64,000 bases of DNA from positions 1,116,001-1,180,000 of the forward strand of contig JAKLMB010000009.1 of assembly GCA_022813625.1 (NCBI GenBank), given 5' to 3'. Shown piece by piece: positions 1 to 10,006 of the stretch. Within the stretch, counting starts at the first letter, position 1, and the number at the start of each line of letters is the position of its first letter. The position numbers and the translations under genes are program-made. This DNA comes from Aaosphaeria pasadenensis (lineage: Eukaryota; Ascomycota; Dothideomycetes; Pleosporales). The notes under the pieces are model-generated. The model had not been told where the DNA came from. It worked only from the letters and a program-made list of their open reading frames with translations, and did not search any database.

Positions 1-467
1 GGAGACCAGTACTGGTGTTGGGTTGGATCGAGTTTATGTTGGCAGTATTGTTGATCGACACCATATCGACCCGATGATATGACGGTGTATCATTATCGTC
101 AGATACTTGCAGTGCCTGTGGTGATAATACGCTTTCTGATGGGCTCGATTGTGCATTCCGACTGTGCCCTCTTACGTGCCGGTTGAGCACGTCTCCTCGT
201 GAGAAGCTGCTGTTGCATATTTGACATTTAAAGGGCTTGGATCCAGTATCTTTGAAGCTTATTAGACTCCATCATGCAAGCTCAATTGATGGTAACTTGG
301 TGCGAGAACTCACGAGCCCTTTCATGTCTCTGTTGAATTGATCGATTAGCAATTTTGAATCTTAGCTAAGCTGGGATGTACTGATTCACCTTGAGATGCT
401 CCTTCTTTGAGAATTTCCGCTGACAGTACCCACACTCGAAGTCAGCTACCCTGGAACTGGCACGCAT
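1..467 (-). CDS. C2H2 zinc-finger protein, N-terminal part (cut by the window edge)
   Basis: Probable sequence-specific DNA-binding regulator. The model has three exons, 467-390, 329-314 and 249-1, and the rest of the protein lies beyond position 1. Joining them gives two adjacent classical fingers: finger 1 C-x2-C-x12-H-x3-H (begins FECGYCQRKF) and finger 2 of the same spacing (begins FKCQICNSSF), joined by a TGSKP linker close to the canonical TGEKP. The middle exon is only 16 nt and supplies the second histidine region of finger 1 (RHERA); both flanking introns (60 and 64 nt) have GT..AG ends. The chosen start at 467 has A at -3 and leaves only ten residues before finger 1; an upstream in-frame start at 629 would add 54 low-quality residues. 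After finger 2 the protein is Ser/Asn-rich. Target genes cannot be inferred. Confidence 0.8.
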
Positions 468-877
468 TGTCCAGTGATGCGTACAGCATTTGTCTTTCCC
501 ACCCGATGGAGGATGCTGTGGGAAAAGTGGAAAGGGTCTGGAGAAATTTCCCCACAACATCCACCTCGGTCTAATGTCCCTGCCCCACTTCACCCACCCA
601 CCCTCCCCTCTCCTTTCCCACCTTTGCAACTATGCTCTGGGGTACCATCTTTTACTAATGGGAAACTACTGCTCCGTCATCAACACTAAGATACTATCCT
701 TTGATAGATGGTGAGGGAGCAAATATCTGGGGAAGGTGGATTTCAAGAGGCTGTAGACATTTGCATTTCCTTCAGCGCGTTAACTGTTGTCTCTCCTATT
801 CTAAGCTCATGCCGAATGGAGACACTTTGACTCGATATTGAAGTGTTATTATTCAAATTCTGGTCTCGCATTGCCAC
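468..877. other. intergenic region upstream of the zinc-finger gene and downstream of the P450
   Basis: About 400 bases between the start of the zinc-finger gene and the stop of the P450, both on the minus strand. It holds a pyrimidine-rich strip (about 590-630). No convincing gene is visible. Confidence 0.5.
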
Positions 878-2328
878 CTATTGTACCAATTTGACCGGAC
901 AGCTAATAATACCCAATTCTGGCATCCTGGAATACTGTAGATCGCCATTGACCTCAAAGTCTGTCGTATTCCGTAAAATAACCCGAAGAACAGTATCAAG
1001 AGCTCTGCCTTATTATTAGCAATTGCAGTGGAGTCAGTATGATTGTTAACTCACAGTCTCGCAAGCGGCATGCCCGCGCACCGGTGTCTGCCTCTCCCGA
1101 AACCCATATGGGCGTTCACGTTCTCCCTATGAAGGATAAACTCATCAGGTCGTTCGAAAACTTCGGGATCGCGATTGGCAGCAGTATAGCATAGTGTTAC
1201 TGGCTCTGTGGGATGTATCGTTTGGCCGTGAAGATAAACATCCTTAGACGTCGTTCGCGCAAAGCCTCTATATGGGCTATATAATCGCAAGAACTCTTCC
1301 AATGCTGCTGGTATGAGCGACTCGTCGTTCCTCAACTGCTTCTGTAAATCTTTGTCTCTAGAAAGATGGTTGCATATTGAGCCGATCAAAATGGGTGGTG
1401 CAACTACGCCAACAACCAATGACTGCCTCAAGCAGCCTCTGCGAATTATTAGTATGTATACTCTACGCGAAAGATGTATTACTTGCATCAAATGTTCTTC
1501 ACTGAGAGGTTGTCCTTGCGCGTCTCTCTCTAGTAACAGCGAGGATGCTGGATCATCTTCAGGACATCTTGGATGGACACGGCGATCGGCCAATAGCTCT
1601 CGTGCGATATCATACATCTTCTTCGAATTCTCTGTCACAGTCTCCCCATCTTGCATTCTCCATGCATTCAACCAGGTAGCTGCTGCGACAGCTAGCTTCG
1701 GCGCGACTTCAGGCTCAAGGTTCAGCCACTCCGATTCCATGCGTGCTACGAAATTGGCCGCGAACTCCGCACTTATATCTCCATGGCCGCGTGCTAGAAG
1801 CGGCGCAAGTTCCGCCTCAGCATGTTTCTCCAACGGCGCCCTGAGACGACGAAGCCGAGTGGGTTTGACTGTGCGTTCCAATGCCGTCCGAAACGGCGTG
1901 TGTGCAGGGGCGTCAAAGTTGAGAGGAGGTCGGCGGATACCTCTGGGATCACTTGGCACCACGGCTTTGACGCTCGATATGTAGGTTTCGGAGTCCATTG
2001 CAGCACGTTTGACATCTTCGTATCGGGTGAGCAGCCAGTAACCGCCGTATTGATTGGTGTGGATAAGTGGGCATTGGCTGCGAAGAAACCGATACTCGTC
2101 GTATATCTTGGACGGATCATTGCTCATGACCGCCGCCGACTGATCGATGTCGAATGGCATGTTGTCATTTGGAACCCTGCAATCCATACCTATGGTAGCC
2201 ATATTTGGAGAAGAATGTTGATATCTTTGTTGAAGGAACGCCGGAAGCCGCAGTGTAGGAACAAAGTATGCTGGGCAGAGTGAAGTAGCAAGGAAAACTG
2301 GTAATGGTCGTTTCGCAGTTAAGGACAT
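878..2328 (-). CDS. cytochrome P450 of bacterial (soluble) type with N-terminal presequence-like extension
   Basis: Heme-thiolate monooxygenase. Exons 2328-1487, 1438-1055 and 1004-878 give 450 residues. The K-helix ExxR is E329/R332 (EEFLR), and the heme loop HMGFGRGRHRCAG places the ligand at C401. Exon 3 supplies the usual C-terminal beta region (RMPELGIISCP). The first intron (1439-1486) fits only as a 48-nt GC-AG intron with donor GCAAGT; the second (1005-1054) is GT-AG. From the internal Met43 (codon at 2202) the protein would be 408 residues with the Cys near 359, the size of soluble bacterial P450s. The preceding 42 residues are basic, lack acidic residues and resemble a mitochondrial targeting sequence rather than the usual fungal membrane anchor. 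The I-helix reads VVGVVAPP, without the common acid-Thr pair. The substrate is unknown. It is divergent from an MFS transporter. Confidence 0.9.
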
Positions 2329-2744
2329 ATCTCAATAGGCATGATGGAGAATGCTTGAAGATCTATCAATGTCGAGACAACGTACCGTAGTACAATGCCG
2401 AACCAGACGGGTGGTTGTGAATGGTAAGCCATGTGGGAAAGGGCTTTCGACTAACTCTCGCGATGTGGAAAAACGATCGTCGAATCTATCTGTTGCTGGG
2501 ACTAAGAATTTCCCCACACGACATTTCCCCACGGTAAATGTCAAGCGAGGAGGGGGGTAATAGTGCACGCTTGTTGCTAGCCTTCAGCCGAAATCTGGGG
2601 TTATGAATATTTCACTGCAATATCAATTAAATAAAGGCCTGGCAATGGCCTATGCATCGTCGTAGCAATGGTCGCACGACTCTTCCTTTACAGCAACGAT
2701 CATAGACATTGTGATCGGCAATCCCGACAAGCAGAATCCCCAAC
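2329..2744. promoter_or_regulatory. shared divergent promoter region of P450 and MFS transporter
   Basis: A 416-base space separates the start codons of two head-to-head genes, so it must carry both promoters. No clear regulator site or TATA box stands out; a short AT-rich part lies around 2605-2640. Confidence 0.5.
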
Positions 2745-4433
2745 ATGAGCCCTTCGATTGAAAATGGCAAGGCCGGCGTGGACACAGTACAACTTGAGAT
2801 TGTGCAGGACGCCGCTGCTCAACTTCATCAGGCCCACTATGTCCCGCAGACAGAAGATGAGAAGAAACTGAATCGGAGAGTCAATCGCAAATTAGATCTC
2901 ATTGTTGTCACTTTGTTGGCTATTGAGTTCATTGTGAGTGTCCTCACTCTATCTATCTCTTTGAATCAGATATGGCAGAGCTAACATAAACCACTCAGTT
3001 TTGCGGTATTGACAAGACCAATGTTGGCTTCGTTGCAACCAGCTCGTTCGTCAAGGATGCAAATTTGAAACCGGATGACATTCCCAACTCATTGTCATTA
3101 TTCTCAGCTACCTACGTTCCATTACAACCTTTCATGGTCATTTTGGCCCGACGAGTTGGCGTGAAGTACTTCCTAGGATTTCAACTCATGCTGTGGGGTG
3201 GTCTATGCATGTGCCATGCTGCGATCAAGGGAAGCGGAGCACTCATTGCCCTGCGACTGTTAATCGGTGCTGCCGAGGCAGGTTTCACGCAGATCGGCAT
3301 GTACTATATGTCCACACTCTACCCAAAGTACGATGTTGGATTCAGGGTGGGATGTTTCACGGGTATGTATTCGGTTGCAGGAGCCTTCGCTGGAGTTCTC
3401 GCCTATGGACTCCTTAGGATCAATTCCAGCGTCCTCCACGGATGGCAAGTCGTATTCATCTTCGAAGGTGCCATCACCGTTTTCCTCGGAATCATAACGT
3501 TCTTTGTCCTGCCTAAAAACATCTCGAGCGCGTGGTTCCTTACTCCCGAAGAGCGCGCTCATGCAATTCGCCGAATGGAGATCGACCTGGCCGGAACGCA
3601 AGAAGAAGGCGATATCAACAATACTTCTCTCGTCGAGCGAGATCTCATTGACGTCGCGAAAGACTGGAAAAAGCTCTTGACTGTGATTTGTAATATTACG
3701 ACTGTCCTTCCTGTCACTGCCTTTACGACATTTCTGCCGTTGATCGTCCAGGGGATGGGTTACAGAGGCATCCAGGCAACGCTCATGAGTGTTTCGCCTT
3801 TCGTTGTGTAAGTCTTTGTCCCCCTCTTGTGTCGTCGCACCTTCTAACGAAATACAGTGGCACCATCGGCTTGCTTATGATCGTGTATTCCAGTGATCAT
3901 TTTAGAGAGCGATCGTTACATACTGTTGGTGGTATGTGCCTTGGCATAGTTGGATGCATTGTAATGGCCACCTCGACCGACAAAGATCTCCGTTACGGCT
4001 TTGCCCATGTCTGTATGGCTGGTGTCTTCGTCGGTGGCCCCCTTCTTGCCGTGTGGCTGGCGGGCAACACTCCGTGGAAAGGTACTCGAAGTGTCGTGAT
4101 GGGCGTAAATGGCTGGTCCAATATTGCTGGTGTCATTGCTGGACAAATATTTAAGCACAAATATGCACCTAGATGTAAGTCTTCCGCAATCATCGAGTCT
4201 CAATTTTGGGATCGTGAATTGACATTTGTGTAGATGAAGTTCCTCTCATCATCACCATGGTCATCATGGCTAGTGGAATTTGCGGTCTCGTATTTCTCAA
4301 GATCATGTACAAGTTGGAGAACAAGAAGAGGGCAGCTATAATTTCGAACTGGGACGAGAACGATTTTGCGGCCGAGGCATTGTCTGAAGAAAGGAGGGGT
4401 GATCAAAGACGTACTTTCATGTATGGCACATAG
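2745..4433 (+). CDS. MFS transporter, anion:cation symporter (allantoate/nicotinate permease-like) family
   Basis: Plasma-membrane importer of a small organic anion, by family. Exons 2745-2933, 2999-3807, 3858-4174 and 4234-4433 give 504 residues; all junctions keep frame (for example I/FCGIDKTN and R/YEVP). The N-terminal cytosolic part leads into the first helix (LDLIVVTLLAIEFI); the FCGIDKTNVG segment and the RLLIGAAEAGFTQIGMYYM segment are characteristic of the Dal5/Tna1-like ACS group. About 12 membrane segments can be recognised with a central charged loop near residues 250-275. The C-terminus is hydrophilic and charged. It is divergent from the P450, suggesting uptake of a compound which the P450 then oxidises, but this is inference. 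Confidence 0.9.
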
Positions 4434-5352
4434 TCAGCCATTTCGTACCAAGCTCAGGCTTGCTTGAGTCTTCATGTAGCACGTGTCCGATATGAATGTA
4501 ATTCTGGTTAGGGACTCTTCAACATTACATTGTCACCAGTGCAACAAGGTGACGAGGACATAGTGGAGGGTTTTTATCTCCCGCAGATGCACCGTACAAA
4601 AGAGCTAGCAATTGCTCCCGAGAGACCAGATGTGGCTCGCCCCGATCAGACTTAGTAAATTCCAGATTAGGAGAAAATGTTCAGGGCAATCGGTCTGCAC
4701 GTGAAAAGTTGTGCGCATTTGTATTCTCTTGACATCGTTGCATGCCTCTGATTGGTCTGGTTTGAAGTAGCCAGTGAGACAAGGGAGAGTCCCGAGGGGA
4801 AAATGTAACGGAAAGTAATGGAATCGGTAGCCCTCAGGGAATAATTTCCCATCTCGAAGTTGAGGTGATATGATGTGATTGGGGTTGAGTGCGGATACAA
4901 AGCGATCCACACCGGATCCGCATCCGAATTAACGCTGGTGGGGTAACTCCGCGAAAAGTCCGATCTGGCCCAACCATGAGGCAATGCATTGTTTTACTAG
5001 AAGAAGTAAACTGTTTGTATCGTGGAGACATGCTTGTTGAATGTCGCCATCGGTAGATTGTGTTTACAGTCAGATAATAACCCGGCTTCTAGTCTTCCGT
5101 TCGGGAGTTTGCGAATTGGCATCGTCCATTGCGATAACAATTGCCGTGCAGCGGTGATAGTTCGGAGAGAGCAATGGAACAATGCGGTATCTACAATGTA
5201 CGGCGACGGTTCCGGAGGTCAATCGCGGACCCGATGTCCATGTATTTATATCAAAGCCATAGCCATCCATCAAGGTATCAGTCCATCAAGGTGTTCTCTC
5301 AATTCCTGTCAATCTTACCAATCAGATCAATTCCAATTCCATCGCTCCCATC
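4434..5352. other. intergenic region without a recognisable gene
   Basis: About 920 bases between the transporter stop and the GFA-domain gene. Only short, non-conserved-looking reading frames are present; the last part holds a TATA-like element. Confidence 0.5.
5243..5250 (+). promoter_or_regulatory. TATA-like element upstream of the GFA gene
   Basis: TATTTATA lies 103 bases before the start codon at 5353, a plausible distance for a TATA box with a short 5' leader. Based on sequence and position only. Confidence 0.4.
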
Positions 5353-5931
5353 ATGGCTGCTCTCAACATCCACCCTTCCATCAACAACGGCCTCACTAAG
5401 GGCGACCCTAACTTCAAGGGTGGAAAGCTCCAATGTCACTGCAAATCTAGCCCCGTCGAGGTCACTCTCGGTGGCAATGTGCTCCACAACCACGCCTGTG
5501 GCTGCTCTAAATGCTGGAAACCTGCCGGATCTCTGTTCTCTGTTGTAGCTGTTATCCCTCGGGACCAGCTTAAGGTCACAGCCAATGGTGACAAGCTCAA
5601 GATTGTCGACTCCTCTGCCGTCATTCAGCGTAACGCCTGCAAGGACTGCGGCGTCCACCTGTTCGGTCGCATTGAGAACGAGCATCCATTCCATGGCCTC
5701 GACTTCGTCCACGTCGAGCTCTCCAACGAGAAGGGCTGGCAAGAGCCCCAGTTCGCCGCATTTGTTTCTTCTATCATCGAGCAAGGCTTCAACCCCGCCC
5801 GTATCGATGACGTCCGAAGCAAGCTTAAGTCCACCGGCCTCGAGACTTACGACGCATTGTCGCCTCCTCTCATGGACGCCATCGCCACATGGACCGCTAA
5901 GAAGAATGGAAAGCTTCCTCAAGAAAAGTAA
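5353..5931 (+). CDS. glutathione-dependent formaldehyde-activating (GFA/CENP-V domain) enzyme
   Basis: By family, binds glutathione and promotes formation of S-hydroxymethylglutathione, feeding formaldehyde detoxification. The 192-residue single-exon protein carries the full zinc-ligand set of the Gfa family: C28 and C30 (QCHC), C49, C51 and C54 (ACGCSKC), and C96 and C99 (CKDC). Spacing agrees closely with the bacterial Gfa enzyme, and the length matches the fungal group. The start has an A-rich context after a TATA-like element. There are no introns. Fungal genomes often have several GFA-domain paralogues, so the exact substrate is less certain than the fold. Confidence 0.92.
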   Translation: MAALNIHPSINNGLTKGDPNFKGGKLQCHCKSSPVEVTLGGNVLHNHACGCSKCWKPAGSLFSVVAVIPRDQLKVTANGDKLKIVDSSAVIQRNACKDCGVHLFGRIENEHPFHGLDFVHVELSNEKGWQEPQFAAFVSSIIEQGFNPARIDDVRSKLKSTGLETYDALSPPLMDAIATWTAKKNGKLPQEK

Positions 5932-6872
5932 ATCCGCCTCAATCCCTGACGCCCCTCGACTTTCCGCTTCCCTATTTCACGCACATCCATCTGGCCTGGA
6001 ATAGGAAACGTTGCAGTCCAGGTCAGCACAGCAATTTTGTAATGCTGACTGACTGTTGAATTAGTTCTCGACTATGATATCAAATATCGCTTCTTCTGGA
6101 TCTCGCATTGGGTGTTCGCTATTGGGAAGGAAAAAGAAAGAGAAGGTCACTTCTTTAATGATGATAATGTTCAAAAACGTTTGGGAGTGCTATACTACGC
6201 ATACTAGTCGCGGGAGAACCTCCTAGGGCCACATGATATAATCAAATAAAAAAAGGAAAAAGTAATGAACCAAAGAACTTCCGAATGAGTGTAAGATACT
6301 GGATGTCGTGCAGCCAAAGGACATGTTACCGCTGTCCTATTTGATGCTGCAGTGATGCAGGCAGTAATGGCTTTGTCTTCTCCAAACGTACTTTGGATAT
6401 TGCGTGGCTAATGATGATACACAGATGCAATAAGAATTGACTATGCAAGGCTATGGCGGCAGTATGCACAGCTGTAATTTTGACGGACAGTAGTGGAGTC
6501 ATAGGAAGCTATGTTCTCATGGTTTGCCGTGCTTACATGAATCATTCCAAACTCGACGTCTCGCCAATAGCACCCAAAGGCACTCTTTGTGCATTAAATC
6601 AAGGGAGTCATAGCAAATGTGGCCCATAATCTTTGTTGTAATAATTCCCATGACAACAAATGGTTTCCGTAATCATCAAATATGACGCGATCTCAATATG
6701 AGTTACAACTACGATGGCTCTCACAGCAGAATGAGCTTACTTCAAAGAGTCAGTCATAGCCGTTGTATATATACCCTTCTTCGGCCCTCAATATGAGCTT
6801 ACAGACACACCATCCTCGATTATCACTAAATACTTTAAGCACTGTCACATAACTTCGAGACTCGCGGCCAAG
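5932..6872. other. intergenic region without a recognisable gene
   Basis: About 940 bases. It contains the 3' flank of the GFA gene, an A-rich strip near 6247-6262 and, at its right end, a TATA-like element. Nothing coding is supported. Confidence 0.5.
6766..6773 (+). promoter_or_regulatory. TATA-like element upstream of the broken NB-ARC gene
   Basis: TATATATA lies about 100 bases before the ATG at 6873, so the decayed gene downstream may still have a working promoter. Position-based suggestion only. Confidence 0.35.
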
Positions 6873-7660
6873 ATGGAAGTCTTTCGGATTGACCCCACTT
6901 CACCCTTCAATGCATTCGGAACCCTGGCCTCGCAATAAGCGACCAGCCCGGCGGCCTTTTCTTCTGGCTTCATCACGCAAACTTGGGAAAAGCATCGCCA
7001 ACGGAGGAATGTGCACTACGAAAATGTCGCGAAGAGGATCTTGAATGGCTTGCATCACAAGTGCATTCAAGTCAGGAATGGGAAGGCGCTGTGGCGCAAA
7101 ATTTGATCACGGACGTTGTATCTAGATCGTTGGCATATCTTACCGGCCAAAGGTTTTTCTTCGACAGCCCAGGGATATTGATTACTGGGCCCAGCAACAC
7201 TGGAAAGTCAGCACTTGTCTGTAACTACATCATGTCGATAGGAGACACGGGGTATCCACCTGTGGCACATAAGAAGTTCGACTACGTTTTCTGGATCGAA
7301 TGTGGGCAGAACCAACATCTCAACCTAGCTTTTCAAAAGCTGGCAAAGCAGCTTGGTCTCGAGGACGAGGAGGAGCCTACACTGGATTTAGTTCCTCTAA
7401 GAGAGACGCTCAGGAATTGGCTGGCCAATCCAGTACACCCTAGATCGGAACCACGAGTTAAGTGCACTTGGCTCATGGTATTTGATGACTTGCAGAATAA
7501 TGGAAACTGGTTTTATTTCTGGTGGCCACCTCACGCCCCTGGGTGCACAGTCATTACTACGACTCGTCAGAGCGACCTCGGGGATATCTTTGTTTTCAAG
7601 TCGAAGCGCAGTCTATGACCCAACTGGCCATCGATGAAACGAAGTCTGAACTACACGTCA
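6873..7660 (+). pseudogene. broken STAND-type (NB-ARC/NACHT) ATPase fragment
   Basis: Remnant of an NLR-like signalling ATPase. A good ATG at 6873 opens a reading frame that stops at 6936-6938. The core lies in another frame, open from about 6893 to the stop at 7616-7618, and has no ATG before the P-loop. This core has the Walker A loop GPSNTGKSAL, a Walker B strand WLMVFDDL and the following strand GCTVITTTR typical of NB-ARC domains. After the stop, a third frame (about 7590-7660) reads on plausibly (VEAQSMTQLAID), consistent with a further frameshift. The winged-helix part and any C-terminal repeats (TPR, WD40 or ankyrin) are missing. No intron would rejoin the first two frames, since no suitable donor lies between them. 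Family assignment is firm; pseudogene status assumes no sequencing errors. Confidence 0.7.
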
Positions 7661-8265
7661 CGGTCATCTACACTTTATGGATCCTGCCACATAAGATACA
7701 TTGGAGCAAACTGGCCCTCCAACCAATTTGGACACAATGGCCTCAGCATCACCCTGGCGTTGTGTCTAGCCATTCATTGTCCTTCCAACTACTAGCTTTC
7801 ATTCATCATCACAGCCACCACTCGATGTGTCGAGAAATGGATTTGAACTCCTTCTTCTTTATTGCTTTCCTCCTCTCTTTCTTTTTCCTTTCTTGTTCTC
7901 TTTTAGTTGTACTTGCCTCTTTTCCTTTGCCTCCCTGCTTCCCACGGTCCAAAAGAGCACTGAGGGTTATATTCCCATTATAGACTTGAAACATTATCTA
8001 GACCATTTCCATAGTACCTAGTCATAATAGGATTCTTTCAATGCTACTCTAACGTTTACCATCTTCTTATGTGTATGAACATGCCCGCGCTTGTCTTAAA
8101 TTGGCTAGCTTCACAACTCAGACTGCATTTTACCGCTCGCTGACTTATCGATAAGGAAATTTGTTCCAGGTATCGTTCACGTGCACTTCTAGTCACTGCA
8201 ATCCTGCCCCGTCCGATTGTTTAATTGTTACACCTCTCAATTGAAGTCTGTCATCGAAGCTAAAG
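7661..8265. other. intergenic region with a pyrimidine-rich tract
   Basis: It contains a T/C-rich strip around 7845-7945 and the short 5' leader of the methyltransferase gene. No gene or recognisable transposon is visible. Confidence 0.5.
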
Positions 8266-9475
8266 ATGTCTTTCAGCTTCGGTTTCTCTGGTGACGATAT
8301 AGAAGAAGATCCCAACGATGTGCCGATAGCATCACGGGACGAGGATGTGCATATGGAGGGAGTGGAGACGGGTCAAGTTGCAGAGAGAATACCGGCCAGA
8401 AGTCATACTCTGAATGAATTGGTACGTTAATAGTACACCATTATCAATGAGCCTTTGTAGATTCCACGTTGAATTCCGAAGTCTTGTACCGAGCAGACCT
8501 GGATAATATGCTGGGTCTTGTTCCTAATTCACGTCACAGCTATCAACTCTCCCGGACAAACTTTCCTACTCAATCCTCAAAACCACATCTCCGAAAGGGA
8601 ACATATCGCATCTCCCACGACGCGAACTTTTCGACGTCCGACTGCAGTTGATGGCTGAAGATGATTCGAGCAGCACAATAGCAGGTCTCGATGCATCAGA
8701 TGTGCAAACCAACGTGTATGAGGGCGGTTACAAGACTTGGGAGTGCAGTCTAGATCTCATATCCTATCTGCTCGATCGCGGACCACGAAAAGACCTCGAT
8801 GACATGGCGAGAGTCAACCACGTGATTGAGATGGGATGTGGGACGGCTTTACCTTCGCTGCTCCTCTTCCAATATGCAATCAAGAACCAGCTCAGCATGA
8901 ACTTTACACTCACCGACTACAATTTCGACGTCCTGAGGCTGGTCACTGTACCAAATCTGCTGTTGACATGGGCTTCGACACTGGGCAGGACAGATGCACC
9001 ATTCTCGGAAACATATCCGAATCCACTAGCGGAAGAAGATCGAAGCAAACTTGGAGACGATGAGGACCACGGAGACCTCGAAATTACACCCGAAATCGTC
9101 GAGGCGTTCAAGCAGAGATTGGCCGAAACAGGCATCACGATGACACTGGTATCAGGATCGTGGACACCAACCGAGCATCTTCTCGATCTGATACCCAGCG
9201 CACCCGAGTTGAACACTTTCATACTTGGAAGCGAGACTATCTATAGCCCTGAGGCTTTGACGGCATTCACAGAATCGATCATCGGACTGATGAAGAGGGT
9301 GAAAAGCGGTAAGACGATCGTTGCGGCCAAGAGAGTGTATTTTGGAGTGGGGGGAAGTGTAGACGGATTCAGAGAGGAGTGCGCTCAGCGAGGTTGTGTT
9401 GCATACGAGATGGATTTCGAGGGACTGGAGAGCAACGGTGTCAGACGATGCTTGGTCGAAGTACAGATGTGTTAA
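8266..9475 (+). CDS. HPM1: protein-histidine methyltransferase, HPM1/METTL18-like
   Basis: SAM-dependent methyltransferase which in yeast and animals methylates a histidine of ribosomal protein uL3. Exon 1 8266-8421 (begins MSFSFGF) and exon 2 8540-9475 give 363 residues; the 118-nt intron ends CACAG and the junction reads NEL/LSTLPDKLSYS, matching the conserved N-terminal region. Family signatures are GGYKTWECSLDL before the fold, the SAM loop EMGCGTALPSL, LTDYNFDVLRLVT, the ETIYSP motif and AAKRVYFGVGG near the C-terminus. An acidic insert (about DRSKLGDDEDHGDLE) sits between motifs, as is usual in fungi. It would act in the cytosol or nucleus on newly made ribosomal protein. Confidence 0.9.
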
Positions 9476-10006
9476 TGTGACCCGGGAAGATCGTGACGAG
9501 AGAAAGACAAGAGAGACTACGTCAGAGTATGCCTACCTTAACGAACGAAAGCATCTCGAGTCCAAGAGATGTGATATCAATTGCATGTTCCGAGTCCTCG
9601 ACCGATGAGATATGAGCACGAGGTACCTGAATTTGTGAAACAGCAACATTATTGTACACCTAGCTACCTTTTCATTGGCTTGCGCCGGGTCTTCACCAAC
9701 GAATCGTGTAGAAGTGAAGTTCAAAGTCACAATCACTTAATTAGTATGTTACTCTGCGCACGGTTACGATGTTCAGTGTGTTCACTCGCTTGAAATCACC
9801 TGCTCACCTGCTGGCCCTCGCTGTGTGCCTAGAGATACAATATTTGAGTACCCGCCTAAGATATATAGATCTCTCTTCTCTATCGCAAACGATCTCACTT
9901 ACCCCGGACAACCTCGCATCACAACATCAGTGTATTCTAACTCGCCATTGTTTCAGTTTCACGAAAACGCGCAATCACTTCGACTCTTTTTGTCACGCCC
10001 TCAAAC
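9476..10006. other. intergenic region, promoter of the secreted protein gene
   Basis: About 530 bases with a TATA-like element near 9862. No gene is supported. Confidence 0.5.
9862..9867 (+). promoter_or_regulatory. TATA-like element upstream of the secreted protein gene
   Basis: TATATA lies 140 bases before the start codon at 10007, followed by pyrimidine-rich sequence where transcription often begins in fungal genes. Suggested by position only. Confidence 0.4.

Noticed and set aside
5299..5922. 207-residue ORF opposite the GFA gene
   Set aside because: Shadow of a real gene in the antisense frame; the plus strand has all conserved zinc-binding cysteines.
7809..8021. ORFs rich in Phe/Leu/Ser or Lys/Glu
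   Set aside because: Produced by a pyrimidine-rich tract; no conserved sequence.
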